The notes under the pieces were generated by a model. It was given only the letters and a program-made list of their open reading frames with translations, was not told where the DNA came from and searched no databases. The translations under genes were made by a program, and so were the position numbers. From assembly GCA_016209705.1 (NCBI GenBank), contig JACQVR010000059.1, forward strand, positions 1 to 59,600: 59,600 bases of DNA, in the 5' to 3' direction. Origin of the DNA: Planctomycetota bacterium. Its GTDB lineage: Bacteria > Planctomycetota > MHYJ01 > JACPRB01. Position 1 is the first letter of the stretch. Each line of letters begins with the position of its first letter. Positions 49,842 to 58,172 of this stretch are shown in pieces.

Positions 49842-51169
49842 GCGGTCCTCCCCCCGGACGGGGCGTCCGCCGAAACCACGCTCCGATAAACATCGAGCAT
49901 GTTCTTGGCCATATGCTCCAGCGTGTAGTTCTTCACGATCGAATGACGCCCTTGTCGACCCAGTTCCGCCCGACGTTTCTCGTCGCCGAGCACCTCTCCG
50001 AGGGCTCGCGTCAAAGTCTCCGCGTCGTTCGGCTCGTACAGCACGCCGCCGCCGGTCGCTTCCACCACCTCCGGAAACGCGCCCTCCCGCGGCTGGACGA
50101 CCGGAACTCCCGCCGCCAGGGCCTCCATGATGAACGTTCCGAACGCCACGCCCGTCGGAGTGGGCACCGAGAGCACGGATACGGACGCCAGAAACTCCAT
50201 CCGCTTCGCCGCGTCGAATTCCTCAAAGATCTTCACATCCCCCTGCACCCCCTCCGCGGCGAACCGTCGCATCAGATCTTCCAGAAAAGGCCGATCATCC
50301 GCCGTCATGCCGCCGATCAGGTGCAGCCTCAGATTCCGGAACCGTTCCATCCGTTTCAGTTTGAGGAACGCCTCGGCCAGGAGGCCGAGTCCGAGAGACT
50401 CCGACAGCCTCGCCAGATAGCCGACCGCGGGCGCATCCGGAGCGCGTTCGGGCGGAGCGAACGCTTCAGGATCCACACCGACGTACACGACATGCATGCG
50501 TTCCGATTCGATCCTCAGCCTCTCGCGCATCACGCCGGCGAAATAGCGGCTGACCGAAACGAACGCGTCCACATGCCGGGCGCCGTCCGCCATCGCCTCC
50601 CAACAAAGGCTCCGGAAAGGCTCCTCCATGGCGTCCAGCCACGAGTCCTCATCCTGAAGCGAGCACACGACCGGCACGCCCAATCGTATCTTGATCGCAT
50701 CTCCGATTCCCAGCAGAAGGGAACTCGATAGATGGACGACGTGGGGCCGCTTCATCCCTTCCACCCATCGAAGGAGTCGATCAAGCTCTTTGGCCTGGTT
50801 ACCGTCCAGCCCCTTCAGGACGGAGAGGGTCATGTCGCCGAGGCTGGACGCGCGGACGGACGCCGCGCGCCGCGCCGCCAGTCGAAGCAGCGGCCGCCAA
50901 TCGAAGATCCCGTCGATCCAGCGCGGCGTTTTCCTGAAGAGGCTGAACTTCTGTTGAAGATAGGCGTTGATGCCGCCGTAGAAGATCGGGCCGCCGGACG
51001 TCTCCTCGATCCGATCGACGAGTTGCGGAAGATACAGGCGCGCCACGGTGACTTCATGCCCGGCCTCTCGCAGCGCCTGGACCAAGGCGTTGTCCCGGAC
51101 GCAGTTTTCGCAGTAGAAGCGGTCGCCGGTGCCGGGAAGGATATCGACGATTTTCAGTTTATCAACCAC
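49838..51169 (-). CDS. Glycosyltransferase, GT4 family
   Basis: A 443-residue GT-B enzyme. The N-terminal domain opens KIVDILPGTGDRFYCENCVRDNALVQALREAGHEV, with a small Cys pair, then HVVHLSSSLLLGIG near 145. The C-terminal domain has VGYLARLSESLGLGLL, LHLIGGM and the donor loop TPTGVAFGTFIMEALAAGVPVVQPREGAFPEVV near 345-377. The start is GTG at 51169 without an evident ribosome site. Acceptor unknown. It lies apart from the main polysaccharide cluster and is coupled to a beta-propeller gene instead. Confidence 0.85.
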   Translation of the reverse strand: MVDKLKIVDILPGTGDRFYCENCVRDNALVQALREAGHEVTVARLYLPQLVDRIEETSGGPIFYGGINAYLQQKFSLFRKTPRWIDGIFDWRPLLRLAARRAASVRASSLGDMTLSVLKGLDGNQAKELDRLLRWVEGMKRPHVVHLSSSLLLGIGDAIKIRLGVPVVCSLQDEDSWLDAMEEPFRSLCWEAMADGARHVDAFVSVSRYFAGVMRERLRIESERMHVVYVGVDPEAFAPPERAPDAPAVGYLARLSESLGLGLLAEAFLKLKRMERFRNLRLHLIGGMTADDRPFLEDLMRRFAAEGVQGDVKIFEEFDAAKRMEFLASVSVLSVPTPTGVAFGTFIMEALAAGVPVVQPREGAFPEVVEATGGGVLYEPNDAETLTRALGEVLGDEKRRAELGRQGRHSIVKNYTLEHMAKNMLDVYRSVVSADAPSGGRTA

Positions 51170-51250
51170 AGAGGAAGTATTAGCTGCGGAGCATCGAATG
51201 GCAAGATCTACCGCAGCCCCATCGTCTGCAACTGGCCGGCGATGTCGCCT

Positions 51251-52000
51251 TTACTCTTTCCGTTTCAACCGAGCCAGATACTTCTTCGACTCATCCCGAT
51301 GTTCCGCCGATCGAAGTCTCTCGCAAAGCGATTCGAGCATACGTCTGAAGGCCGAGCCTGTATCCATCTCGATCACCTCGCGCGCCACACGTTTGGATTC
51401 AAGAAGCGCTTCCCGCGGCCTTTTCGAGAGCAGCTCAGCTCGCTTCAATGTCCGTTCCAGGAGCGCCTCCCCCGGAAGGATGCCGTTGACCAATCCGATC
51501 CGATACGCCTCTTCAGCCGAGATCGCTTCGCCCGTGAAGGCCAGCTCCTTGGCTCGGCCCAGGCCGATCGCCTTATAGATCGGATAGATGAGCTGAGTCA
51601 GGCCCAACAACACTTCCGTTTGCGCGAACGTCGCTTCGGGCGCGCACCAGCGAAGGTCGCAAAGCGCCGCAAGATCAAAACCGCCGGCGATCGCCGGGCC
51701 GTTGATCGCCGCAAGCACCGGTTGCGGAAGCGTGTAGAGTTGCTCAAAGAGCCTGAACAATGTTTTCATGTAGGCGACTTTTCCGTCGGGATCCAGGCCA
51801 AGCAGATGATTCAAGTCCAGGCCGGCACAGAAACTCGGGCCTGCGCCTGTGAAGACTACGACGGCCACGGACCTGTCGTGTTCCGTCTGTGATAAGATTT
51901 CCGTCAATCGCCCGATCAGATCTGGGTGAAGAGAGTTCCGCTTTTCGGGTCGATTCAACGTTAAGAGCAAGACCGCGTCCCGTTTCTCAAAAAGAAGCAT
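51251..52000 (-). CDS. Enoyl-CoA hydratase/isomerase family protein
   Basis: A 249-residue crotonase-fold protein. Family features are LTLNRPEKRNSLHPDLIGRL near the N-terminus, the oxyanion-hole segments GPSFCAGLDLNHL and INGPAIAGGFDLAALCDLRWC near 100-120, and the catalytic-region TEVLLGLTQLIYP near 132. The second Glu of true hydratases is not clearly placed, so isomerase or other chemistry is possible. The ATG at 52000 is chosen for its AGGAGG site eight bases upstream; longer starts at 52018 and 52045 lack one. It lies directly downstream of the aminotransferase pseudogene. Confidence 0.88.
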   Translation of the reverse strand: MLLFEKRDAVLLLTLNRPEKRNSLHPDLIGRLTEILSQTEHDRSVAVVVFTGAGPSFCAGLDLNHLLGLDPDGKVAYMKTLFRLFEQLYTLPQPVLAAINGPAIAGGFDLAALCDLRWCAPEATFAQTEVLLGLTQLIYPIYKAIGLGRAKELAFTGEAISAEEAYRIGLVNGILPGEALLERTLKRAELLSKRPREALLESKRVAREVIEMDTGSAFRRMLESLCERLRSAEHRDESKKYLARLKRKE

Positions 52001-52051
52001 AACCCTTTCCTCCTGCATGGAAGAGACGGGCGGCTCGGTAATCACTCGCCT

Positions 52052-52610
52052 TCAAAAAGCGTTGTGGGGGCCAAGCAACGAATGGCGACCCGCCGTGAGA
52101 TCGCGTTTCAAATACCTGTCGAATCGCTCCAGCACTTCCGGCATGTCCGCGCGCCCGAAACCCACGCGAAGGTGGCGATCGCCGTACTCGAGGACCCTGG
52201 AAGGGATCAGCATGATCTCGGCTTTTCGAACGACCTCTTCACAGAAATCGTAGGAGCTTTGTTCGCTGAGCAGTCGAGGAAAACCGACGGTCCCTCCCCG
52301 CGGGCGAACCCATCTGAACATCCCGGCGTGATCCCGAAAGAAGGCGTCCAGCCAGCCGATCCGGACGCCCCCCATGCCGAAGACTTTGGACATTCCGGAA
52401 AGCGATACAGCTTTCTCTCAGATGGGAAAGCCCCGGGTACTCGGTATACCCCAATCTCAAATCATTCCAGAGGCGGTGTCCCTCATCATCGGCCAGATCC
52501 AGGAGTTCCTTTTGGGCCAGCCCCGTGCAATCGGAGCTCCCGAGCAGGTAGCGAACGGAGAATTCGTATTTCGAGAAATACCACTCGAGCGCGAAGGGCT
52601 TGATGTTCAT
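52052..52610 (-). pseudogene. Class I/II aminotransferase, internally deleted and frameshifted
   Basis: The first ~67 codons (52610 to about 52410) read MNIKPFALEWYFSKYEF through LGYTEYPGLSHLRE, the normal N-terminus of a PLP-dependent aminotransferase. The next bases encode, in a different frame, AVSLSGMSKVFGMGGVRIGW: the PLP-lysine region that normally follows some 150 residues later. The remaining ~110 codons end normally at 52052. The middle of the gene, with most of the PLP-binding residues, has been lost and the reading frame broken. GGAGG still lies before the ATG, so the loss looks recent. Confidence 0.82.
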
Positions 52611-52641
52611 CCTGGCCTCCTGGTCTTTTCGGTGATGCCGG

Positions 52642-55098
52642 TCAGCGCCATCTCAGAGCGCGCCGGGCGAGTTCGCCCGCATAACTGTCTGACAACCCCT
52701 CCGCATAGCGCTGGAGCGCCTCTTTCACGTCCGGCCGCGACGGCATGTCCGAGAGCACCAATACCGTTCGGACGCGCCCAAGGTCTCCCATCGTGAACGA
52801 AGAACTGCTTTGCAGCCGCCGGCATATATCTTCCAGCCGGCCGCGCACTTCATTGGGTAGGTTTTCTTCTTTCAAACACTTGCGGAGCCACCCCACGATG
52901 GACCGGCCATACGACTCCAGTTCAGCCTGCGCCTCAAGGCGCGCCGCGGGTTCTTCCGCCTCCAACCGTTTTACGAGATCCTTCAACTCCGTTTCGGTCT
53001 GTTTCGAAAGCGCCGGGGGCGTTTCAGGAGGATAGGCTTCCAAGAGGGGCGCGACCGCATCACCGTCCAACGCCAAGAGGCGCTCGCGAGTCTCTTCCCA
53101 GCGGTCGAAGTCATTGCTTTTGAGGTTCGCCAGCGTATCTCGAAGCCGCTCGCGGCGGGCCGGTTCGTCGGCTTCCCGCCACTGGCGTGCCCAGCGCCGA
53201 GCGTTTTCCGCGTGCGAAAGACCGGGGTGCCAGACCAATGCGGTCGTATCCTGCGCCCCTGAAATAAACTTTCGTCCGCTGGCATTGAACGCAACGCACG
53301 TCACGCCTTCGGAATATCCCTCAAACGCGCGCAGGCGCTTCCCGGTCTCCACGTCCCACAGGGCGATGCCGCCGACCCACTGCGTCCTCGTTCGCCGACT
53401 GCTTCCCGACAGCGCATACTTTCCGTCCGGACTCAACGCGACGGACGTCACGCTGCCTGCATGCCCCTCGAACGCGCGCAGGCGTCTGCCGGTCGCCACG
53501 TCCCACAGGGCCAGAGTTTCGTCACCGCTACCCGACAGCGCCTGCTTCCCGTCCGGGCTGAACGCGACGGACGTCACGCTGCCTGTATGCCCCTCGAACG
53601 CGCGCAGGCGCTGGCTGGTTTTCGGATCCCACAGCGCCGCGGTCTCGTCGCCGCTTCCCGACAGCGCGTACTTTCCATCCGGACTGAAGGCGACCGATGT
53701 CACGACGTGCGCGTGTCGTTCGAACTCGTGCAGGCGCTTGCCGGTCTCCACGTCCCACAGGGCCAGAGTTTCGTCACTGCTTCCCGACAGCGCCTGCTTC
53801 CCGTCCGGACTGAACGCGACGGACATAACATCCAGAGCATGTCCCCTGAACACGCGCAGGCGCTCGCCGCATTCGACGTCCCACAGCGCCAAGGACTTGT
53901 CGAGGCTTCCCGACAACGCCTGTTTCCCGTCCGGACTGAAGGCGACGGACGTCACGCCGCCTGTATGCCCCTCGAACGCGCGCAAGCGTTGGCCGGTGTC
54001 CGCGTCCCACAGCGCCAAGGTCTCGTCGCCGCTTCCCGACAACGCATGCTTTCCATCCGGACTGAAGGCGACCGATGTCACGACGTTCGCGTGTCCTTCG
54101 AACTCGTGCAGGCGCTTGCCGGTCTCCACGTCCCACAGCGCCAAGGTCCTGTCATAGCTTGCCGTCAGCGCTTGTTTCCCGTCCGGACTGAACGCCACGG
54201 ACGTCACTCCGCCCTCCTGCCCCTTGAACGTGCGCAGGAGTTTTCCGGACTCTGCGTCCCACAGCGCCACGGTCCTGCCCCAGCCCCAGCTTCCCGTCAG
54301 GGCGTACTTTCCATCCGGATCGAAGGCGACGGACGTCACGCCGTAGGAATGTCCTCTGAACGTGCGCAGGCGTTTGCCGGTCTCCGCGTCCCACAGCGCC
54401 ACGGTCTTGTCGCTGCTTCCCGACAATGCACGCTTTCCGTCCGGACTGATGGCGACGGACGTCACGAAGTGCGCGTGCCCTTCGAACGCGCGCAGGCGCT
54501 CTCCGGTCTCCACGTCCCACAGCGCCAGGGTCTCGTCACTGCTTCCCGACAATGCACGCTTTCCGTCCCGACTGAAGGCGACGGACATCACGCTGCCGGT
54601 ATGTCCCTCAAACGTGCGCAGGCACTTCCCGGTTTCCACGTTCCACAGCGCCAGCGTTCTGTCCCAGCTTCCCGACAACGCGCGCTTTCCATCCAGGCTG
54701 AAGGCGACGGACGTCACGAAGTGCGCGTGCCCTTCGAACGCGCGCAGGCGCTTTCCGGTCTCCACGTCCCACAGCACCAAGGTATTATCGAGGCTTCCCG
54801 ACAACGCCCGCTTACCGTCCGGGCTCAACGCGACGGATGTCACGCTGGCCGTATGTCCCTCGAACGTGCGCAGGCGTTTGCCGGTCGCCACATCCCAAAG
54901 CGCGAGGGTCTCGTCGCGACTTCCCGAAAGCGCATACTTTCCATCCGGGCTGAATACGACGGACATGACGGCGGCCGAATGCCGCCAGCGGACCGTACCC
55001 AGCCGCGCCACCGCTCCGGCCGGCAAGGAATCCCCGTGGCGGTCCTTTTGCGCTTCCTGCGGCATCAGCGCCAGGACGGCCAGGACAAAAAGTCTCAT
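52642..55098 (-). CDS. Exported WD40 protein with 14 repeats and a C-terminal helical domain
   Basis: An 818-residue protein. A short signal-like N-terminus (MRLFVLAVLALMPQEAQ) precedes 14 consecutive WD40 units of about 42 residues (residues about 40-625), most reading close to VTSVAFSPDGK-ALSGS-DETLALWDVETGKRLR-FEGH. Fourteen units would make two seven-bladed propellers. Units 6 and 13 carry short insertions. Residues about 640-818 are helical and charged (RWEETRERLLALDGDAVAPLLEAY, LKDLVKRLEAEEPAARLEAQAELE), like the HEAT-type tails that follow WD40 arrays in planctomycetes. GGAGGAG precedes the ATG. It is probably a binding scaffold outside the cytoplasm; partner unknown. Confidence 0.9.
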   Translation of the reverse strand: MRLFVLAVLALMPQEAQKDRHGDSLPAGAVARLGTVRWRHSAAVMSVVFSPDGKYALSGSRDETLALWDVATGKRLRTFEGHTASVTSVALSPDGKRALSGSLDNTLVLWDVETGKRLRAFEGHAHFVTSVAFSLDGKRALSGSWDRTLALWNVETGKCLRTFEGHTGSVMSVAFSRDGKRALSGSSDETLALWDVETGERLRAFEGHAHFVTSVAISPDGKRALSGSSDKTVALWDAETGKRLRTFRGHSYGVTSVAFDPDGKYALTGSWGWGRTVALWDAESGKLLRTFKGQEGGVTSVAFSPDGKQALTASYDRTLALWDVETGKRLHEFEGHANVVTSVAFSPDGKHALSGSGDETLALWDADTGQRLRAFEGHTGGVTSVAFSPDGKQALSGSLDKSLALWDVECGERLRVFRGHALDVMSVAFSPDGKQALSGSSDETLALWDVETGKRLHEFERHAHVVTSVAFSPDGKYALSGSGDETAALWDPKTSQRLRAFEGHTGSVTSVAFSPDGKQALSGSGDETLALWDVATGRRLRAFEGHAGSVTSVALSPDGKYALSGSSRRTRTQWVGGIALWDVETGKRLRAFEGYSEGVTCVAFNASGRKFISGAQDTTALVWHPGLSHAENARRWARQWREADEPARRERLRDTLANLKSNDFDRWEETRERLLALDGDAVAPLLEAYPPETPPALSKQTETELKDLVKRLEAEEPAARLEAQAELESYGRSIVGWLRKCLKEENLPNEVRGRLEDICRRLQSSSSFTMGDLGRVRTVLVLSDMPSRPDVKEALQRYAEGLSDSYAGELARRALRWR
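53225..54985 (-). repeat. Tandem ~126-bp DNA repeats encoding the WD40 array
   Basis: Thirteen to fourteen direct repeats of about 126 bases, so alike in places that recurring 20-base words such as GTCCGGACTGAACGCGACGG appear in many units. Similarity at the DNA level implies recent duplication or gene conversion. The arrangement also keeps a long antisense frame open, which should not be taken for a gene. Confidence 0.85.
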
Positions 55099-55402
55099 GG
55101 CTTCTCCTCCATCTGCATGGCTTGGCCTCATCCGAGTCTCTGCGAGTTGAGTGTAGACCCGTGTACCCGCCATCGACAATAGGGATTCCCGGGACGCTGG
55201 GAAATCGCCCCGCGGACACAAACAGCGCCTCCTTTGCTTCGTATAGCTCTTGCGATCTCTCCTCCGTCACGAGAGCGGGAGTTACGCTCGCTCCCTTCGA
55301 TCGCTCGCTTCGGAATAGCCCCGCCGCAAGCGGCGGGGGCTTGTTACGGTTGTCATAGGGAAGGCGCTTCGTACCCTATATACTGGCGGCTGAAAGCGCC
55401 CC
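55099..55402. other. Intergenic region between divergent WD40 and lipoyl-protein genes
   Basis: 304 bases with no convincing gene. It must hold the promoters of both divergent operons, but no clear hexamer pair was found. CTCGCT-rich sequence at 55280-55312 and the hairpin at 55319-55338 resemble the composite GC-rich repeat family. Confidence 0.5.
55319..55338. repeat. GC-rich 9-bp hairpin
   Basis: Arms CCCCGCCGC and GCGGCGGGG with an AA loop, followed by GGCTTGTTACGG. It resembles the second hairpin of the element at 14248 and the CCCCGCCGCAAGCGG at about 19950. Between divergent genes it cannot be an ordinary terminator for either. Confidence 0.7.
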
Positions 55403-55858
55403 ATGGAGGAGATCCGCTACAAGCGATCGAGGTTCTCCACCCGACTGTTTCAAGACCGCCTCTACACGGCGGGACACTATTGGCTGCGTCAGGCCGAAGG
55501 GGACTTGTGGCATATCGGCCTGACTAAGTTCGCCATTCGAATGCTGGGCGAGATCGTGGAAATGGGCTTCGACGTGAAACCGGGCGCCGCGCTCCAGACC
55601 GGACAGCCGATCGGCTGGACCGAAGGCTTCAAAGCGGTGACGGACCTGTACGCGCCCTTCGCGGGCCGCTTCGAAGGCGGAAATCCGGAGCTGGACCGCC
55701 AGATCGGGCTTGTCCAGAAAGACCCCTACGGACGAGGTTGGCTCTTTTCCATCCGGGGCGCGCCCGGAGAGGAATGCCTGGACGCGCACGGTTATGCTTC
55801 CGTCCTGGACGCGACCATCGACAAAATGCTAGGCAAGCGCCATGAAGCGACCGGCTGA
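55403..55858 (+). CDS. GcvH-like lipoyl carrier protein
   Basis: A 151-residue single biotinyl/lipoyl domain related to glycine cleavage H protein. GDLWHIGLTKFAIRMLGEIVEMGF (about 33-56) matches the H-protein core, and EGFKAVTDLYAPFAGRF carries the lipoyl-lysine candidate Lys77 (usually ESVKA). It keeps extra N- and C-terminal segments. No other glycine cleavage genes are near; instead a CobW GTPase, an HdrA-like fragment, a ferredoxin and a radical SAM enzyme follow. This recalls the lipoate-binding proteins (LbpA) of Hdr-like sulfur systems. A role as a C1 or sulfur carrier here is inference. It is overlapped by the next gene by 17 bases. Confidence 0.85.
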   Translation: MEEIRYKRSRFSTRLFQDRLYTAGHYWLRQAEGDLWHIGLTKFAIRMLGEIVEMGFDVKPGAALQTGQPIGWTEGFKAVTDLYAPFAGRFEGGNPELDRQIGLVQKDPYGRGWLFSIRGAPGEECLDAHGYASVLDATIDKMLGKRHEATG

Positions 55859-56957
55859 ACCGGACAAAGCCCGCTACGTCATGATCGGCGGATTCCTCGG
55901 CGCCGGGAAGACGACCGCGGTCGCCCGGCTGGCCCGAAGGCTGACGGATCAGGGAAAGCGCGTGGGCTTGATCAGCAACGATCAGAGCGACGGCCTGGTT
56001 GATACCGCATTTCTACGCTCCAAAGGATTCTCCGTCGAGGAGATCGCCGGCGGCTGTTTCTGCTGCCGATTCAACTCGCTGCTCGAGGCGGCCGGGAAAC
56101 TCACCCGCGAGACGGCTCCCGACGTGTTCGTCGCCGAGCCCGTGGGAAGCTGCACCGATCTCGTCGCGACCGTCTCGTATCCGCTGCGGCGAATCTACGG
56201 GGACCGGTTTTCGATCGCTCCCTTGAGCGTGATGGTCGATCCGCATCGGGCGGCCCGCATCCTGGGGATCGAGAACGGACGCGCCTTCTCCGAAAAGGTC
56301 GTTTACGTCTACCGCAAGCAACTCGAGGAAGCCGGCGTCATCGCGATCAACAAGTGCGACACGCTGTCGGAGGTGCAACGGGACAACTTGACCCTGAAAA
56401 TCCGGGAGTCTTTCCCGCGGGCCGAAGTATTTTGCTGTAGCGCGCGGGACGGCGCGGGTCTCGACGCTTGGTTCGATCACCTGCTGGAGTCGGATCGATG
56501 GACGTCCGACCCGCTCGATCTCGATTATGACCTGTACGCCGAAGGCGAAGCCTTGCTGGGATGGCTCAACGGCACGTTCCGGCTGGAATCCCCCGAGCCC
56601 TTCGACGGGAATGAGCTGCTCCTCGACCTGGCGCGCGACATCCGCGACGCGATCGCCGCGAAAGGCCGCGAAATCGCGCACCTTAAGATGACGCTGGAAG
56701 CCGATGGTTTGCTCTCACTGGTCAGCCTGATCCGGAGCGACGGCGAGCCCGATCTGCGGGAATCGATTCTCGATCGAGTCGGCGGCGGCACGCTCGTCAT
56801 CAACCTGCGGGCCGAAGCCGATCCGGAACTCCTCAAGGAGGCGACCGACAAAGCGCTGGCCGCTTTAGAAAAAATCCGCGCGGAGACGGAACATCAGGAA
56901 TGCTTCCGTCCCGCCCGGCCGCGGCCGACGCACCGAATGAAAAAAGTGGAGGGATAA
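55842..56957 (+). CDS. CobW/G3E-family GTPase (metal or cofactor chaperone)
   Basis: A 371-residue G3E GTPase. The P-loop is GGFLGAGKTT (Lys23), the metal-binding motif is GGCFCC (Cys72, Cys74, Cys75, the CxCC of CobW/YjiA proteins), and the G4 motif is NKCD near residue 170. The CobW C-terminal domain is replaced by a different acidic region (about 225-371). Family members load metals or corrinoids into target enzymes. It starts inside the end of the lipoyl-protein gene and is one base from the next gene, so the five-gene set is one transcript. Confidence 0.88.
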   Translation: MKRPAEPDKARYVMIGGFLGAGKTTAVARLARRLTDQGKRVGLISNDQSDGLVDTAFLRSKGFSVEEIAGGCFCCRFNSLLEAAGKLTRETAPDVFVAEPVGSCTDLVATVSYPLRRIYGDRFSIAPLSVMVDPHRAARILGIENGRAFSEKVVYVYRKQLEEAGVIAINKCDTLSEVQRDNLTLKIRESFPRAEVFCCSARDGAGLDAWFDHLLESDRWTSDPLDLDYDLYAEGEALLGWLNGTFRLESPEPFDGNELLLDLARDIRDAIAAKGREIAHLKMTLEADGLLSLVSLIRSDGEPDLRESILDRVGGGTLVINLRAEADPELLKEATDKALAALEKIRAETEHQECFRPARPRPTHRMKKVEG

Positions 56958-56958
56958 C

Positions 56959-57288
56959 ATGGCGGCTCCACGCATCCTCTTCTGCCACTGCGCGTACGCC
57001 AAGGTCGTTCCTCCGGAGGTCAAGCAGGAGGTGCTTCGACGGCTCTGCGAATCCGGCGCCGGCTTCGACGCCGTGCCGGACCTGTGCGACATGTCGGCGA
57101 GGAAAGATCCCGCGCTCAAGAGGATCGCGGAGTCGGGCGCCGTCCGCATCGCCGCCTGTTATCCGCGCGCCGTGAAGTGGCTGTTTCACGCCGCTGGGAT
57201 GCCGCTGCCGGCGGAAGGAGTCGAGATCCTCAACATGCGCACTCAAAGCGCCGACGAGGTGTCGCGCGACCTCCTGGAGAAATCGTGA
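56959..57288 (+). CDS. Small HdrA N-terminal-like Fe-S protein
   Basis: A 109-residue protein with five cysteines. ILFCHCAYAKVV (Cys9, Cys11), VPDLCDMS and RIAACYPRAVKWLFHAAGM follow the pattern of the N-terminal domain of heterodisulfide reductase subunit A (FLCHCGGN..., ...LCS..G, VVAACSPRTHEPLFR..AGL) and then EILNMRTQS against EMANIREQ. The flavin and ferredoxin domains of HdrA are missing. It probably holds one iron-sulfur cluster. Its stop overlaps the ferredoxin start as GTGA. The resemblance was recognised by eye, so the family call is moderate. Confidence 0.65.
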   Translation: MAAPRILFCHCAYAKVVPPEVKQEVLRRLCESGAGFDAVPDLCDMSARKDPALKRIAESGAVRIAACYPRAVKWLFHAAGMPLPAEGVEILNMRTQSADEVSRDLLEKS

Positions 57289-58115
57289 ACAAGACGCAAG
57301 GTCCCAATCAGCGCATCGTCCTCCACGAAGGACCGGGGAGCGCCCCGCTGTCCTCCGAGGAACGCTACCGGACTATCTCGGCGCTCCTGGACAGCGGGTT
57401 CGAGGTCACTCGTCCCTCGCGGGGATGGGAGGCCGCGCGGGATGATGGGTCGACGATTCTGATCCTTGAGAACACGGAACTGAAGGCCGAAGCGGCCGTC
57501 GCCGCGGCTCGCGAAGCTCGGGACCGATCCGGCGCGCGCCAACTTGGCGAGTGGAAGCCCTGGTTCCCCGTAATCGATTACGACCGCTGCACGAATTGCA
57601 TGCAGTGCCTGACCTTTTGCCTGTTTGACGTCTACGGCGTGGACGAGAACCAGAAAATCCAGGTCCAGCATCAGAGCAACTGCAAGACGGACTGCCCCGC
57701 GTGTTCACGGGTGTGTCCCGAAGTCGCCATCCTCTTCCCGAAGTACAAGAACGGCCCCATCAATGGGGACGCGGTGCGGCAGGACGACGTGCGGCGCGAG
57801 GCGATGAAGGTGGACATCTCGGCTCTGCTGGGCGGCGACCTGTACGCCTCGCTCCGCAACCGGACGCAGGAGGCCCGCAAGCGCTTTTCCACGGAACGGG
57901 ATGAGTCGCGCGCGCTCCTGGAGCGGAAACGGTGCCTGAAGGAGCTCGGCAAGGATCTGGACATCCCTCCGGAAGTGCTGATGAGCCTTCCGTCGGTGGA
58001 GGACATCCATGAGCGGGCCGAGCGGGCCAAGGCAAAGCTGGCGGCCCGGCAGGCTCGTTCCCAAACGGTAAGAGACGCGCGGCCCGCGCCGACGGAGACG
58101 GAGTGGGGAATCTAG
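57285..58115 (+). CDS. Dicluster 4Fe-4S ferredoxin-like protein
   Basis: A 276-residue protein. About 95 residues without a known motif come first. Two cluster sites follow: CTNCMQCLTFC (Cys102, 105, 108, 112) and CKTDCPACSRVCP (Cys133, 137, 140, 144). A long charged helical tail (about 190-276) with many Arg, Glu and Lys ends the protein. It probably passes electrons to or from the HdrA-like protein encoded before it. GTG at 57285 overlaps the previous stop; a longer frame through the previous gene is spurious. Confidence 0.82.
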   Translation: MNKTQGPNQRIVLHEGPGSAPLSSEERYRTISALLDSGFEVTRPSRGWEAARDDGSTILILENTELKAEAAVAAAREARDRSGARQLGEWKPWFPVIDYDRCTNCMQCLTFCLFDVYGVDENQKIQVQHQSNCKTDCPACSRVCPEVAILFPKYKNGPINGDAVRQDDVRREAMKVDISALLGGDLYASLRNRTQEARKRFSTERDESRALLERKRCLKELGKDLDIPPEVLMSLPSVEDIHERAERAKAKLAARQARSQTVRDARPAPTETEWGI

Positions 58116-58172
58116 AGAAGCTGGGAGCTTGTAGCTTGTAGCCGGAAGCGAAAAGAGAGAAACGGCGAATCT

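Noticed and set aside
53225..54985. Regular direct repeats that might suggest a CRISPR array
   Set aside because: Units are ~126 bases, contiguous and protein-coding with WD40 motifs; there are no spacers and no cas genes.
53461..55182. A 573-codon plus-strand frame with repeated motifs
   Set aside because: It is the antisense of the WD40 repeats; its periodicity simply mirrors the real gene.
55403..55858. Ordinary glycine cleavage H protein
   Set aside because: No gcvT, gcvP or lipoyl synthase gene is near and the operon partners are Fe-S and G3E proteins; GcvH function cannot be excluded but is not supported by context.
57084..58115. A longer version of the ferredoxin gene starting inside the preceding gene
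   Set aside because: The extra N-terminus is the out-of-frame shadow of the HdrA-like gene; GTG at 57285 overlapping its stop is the better start.
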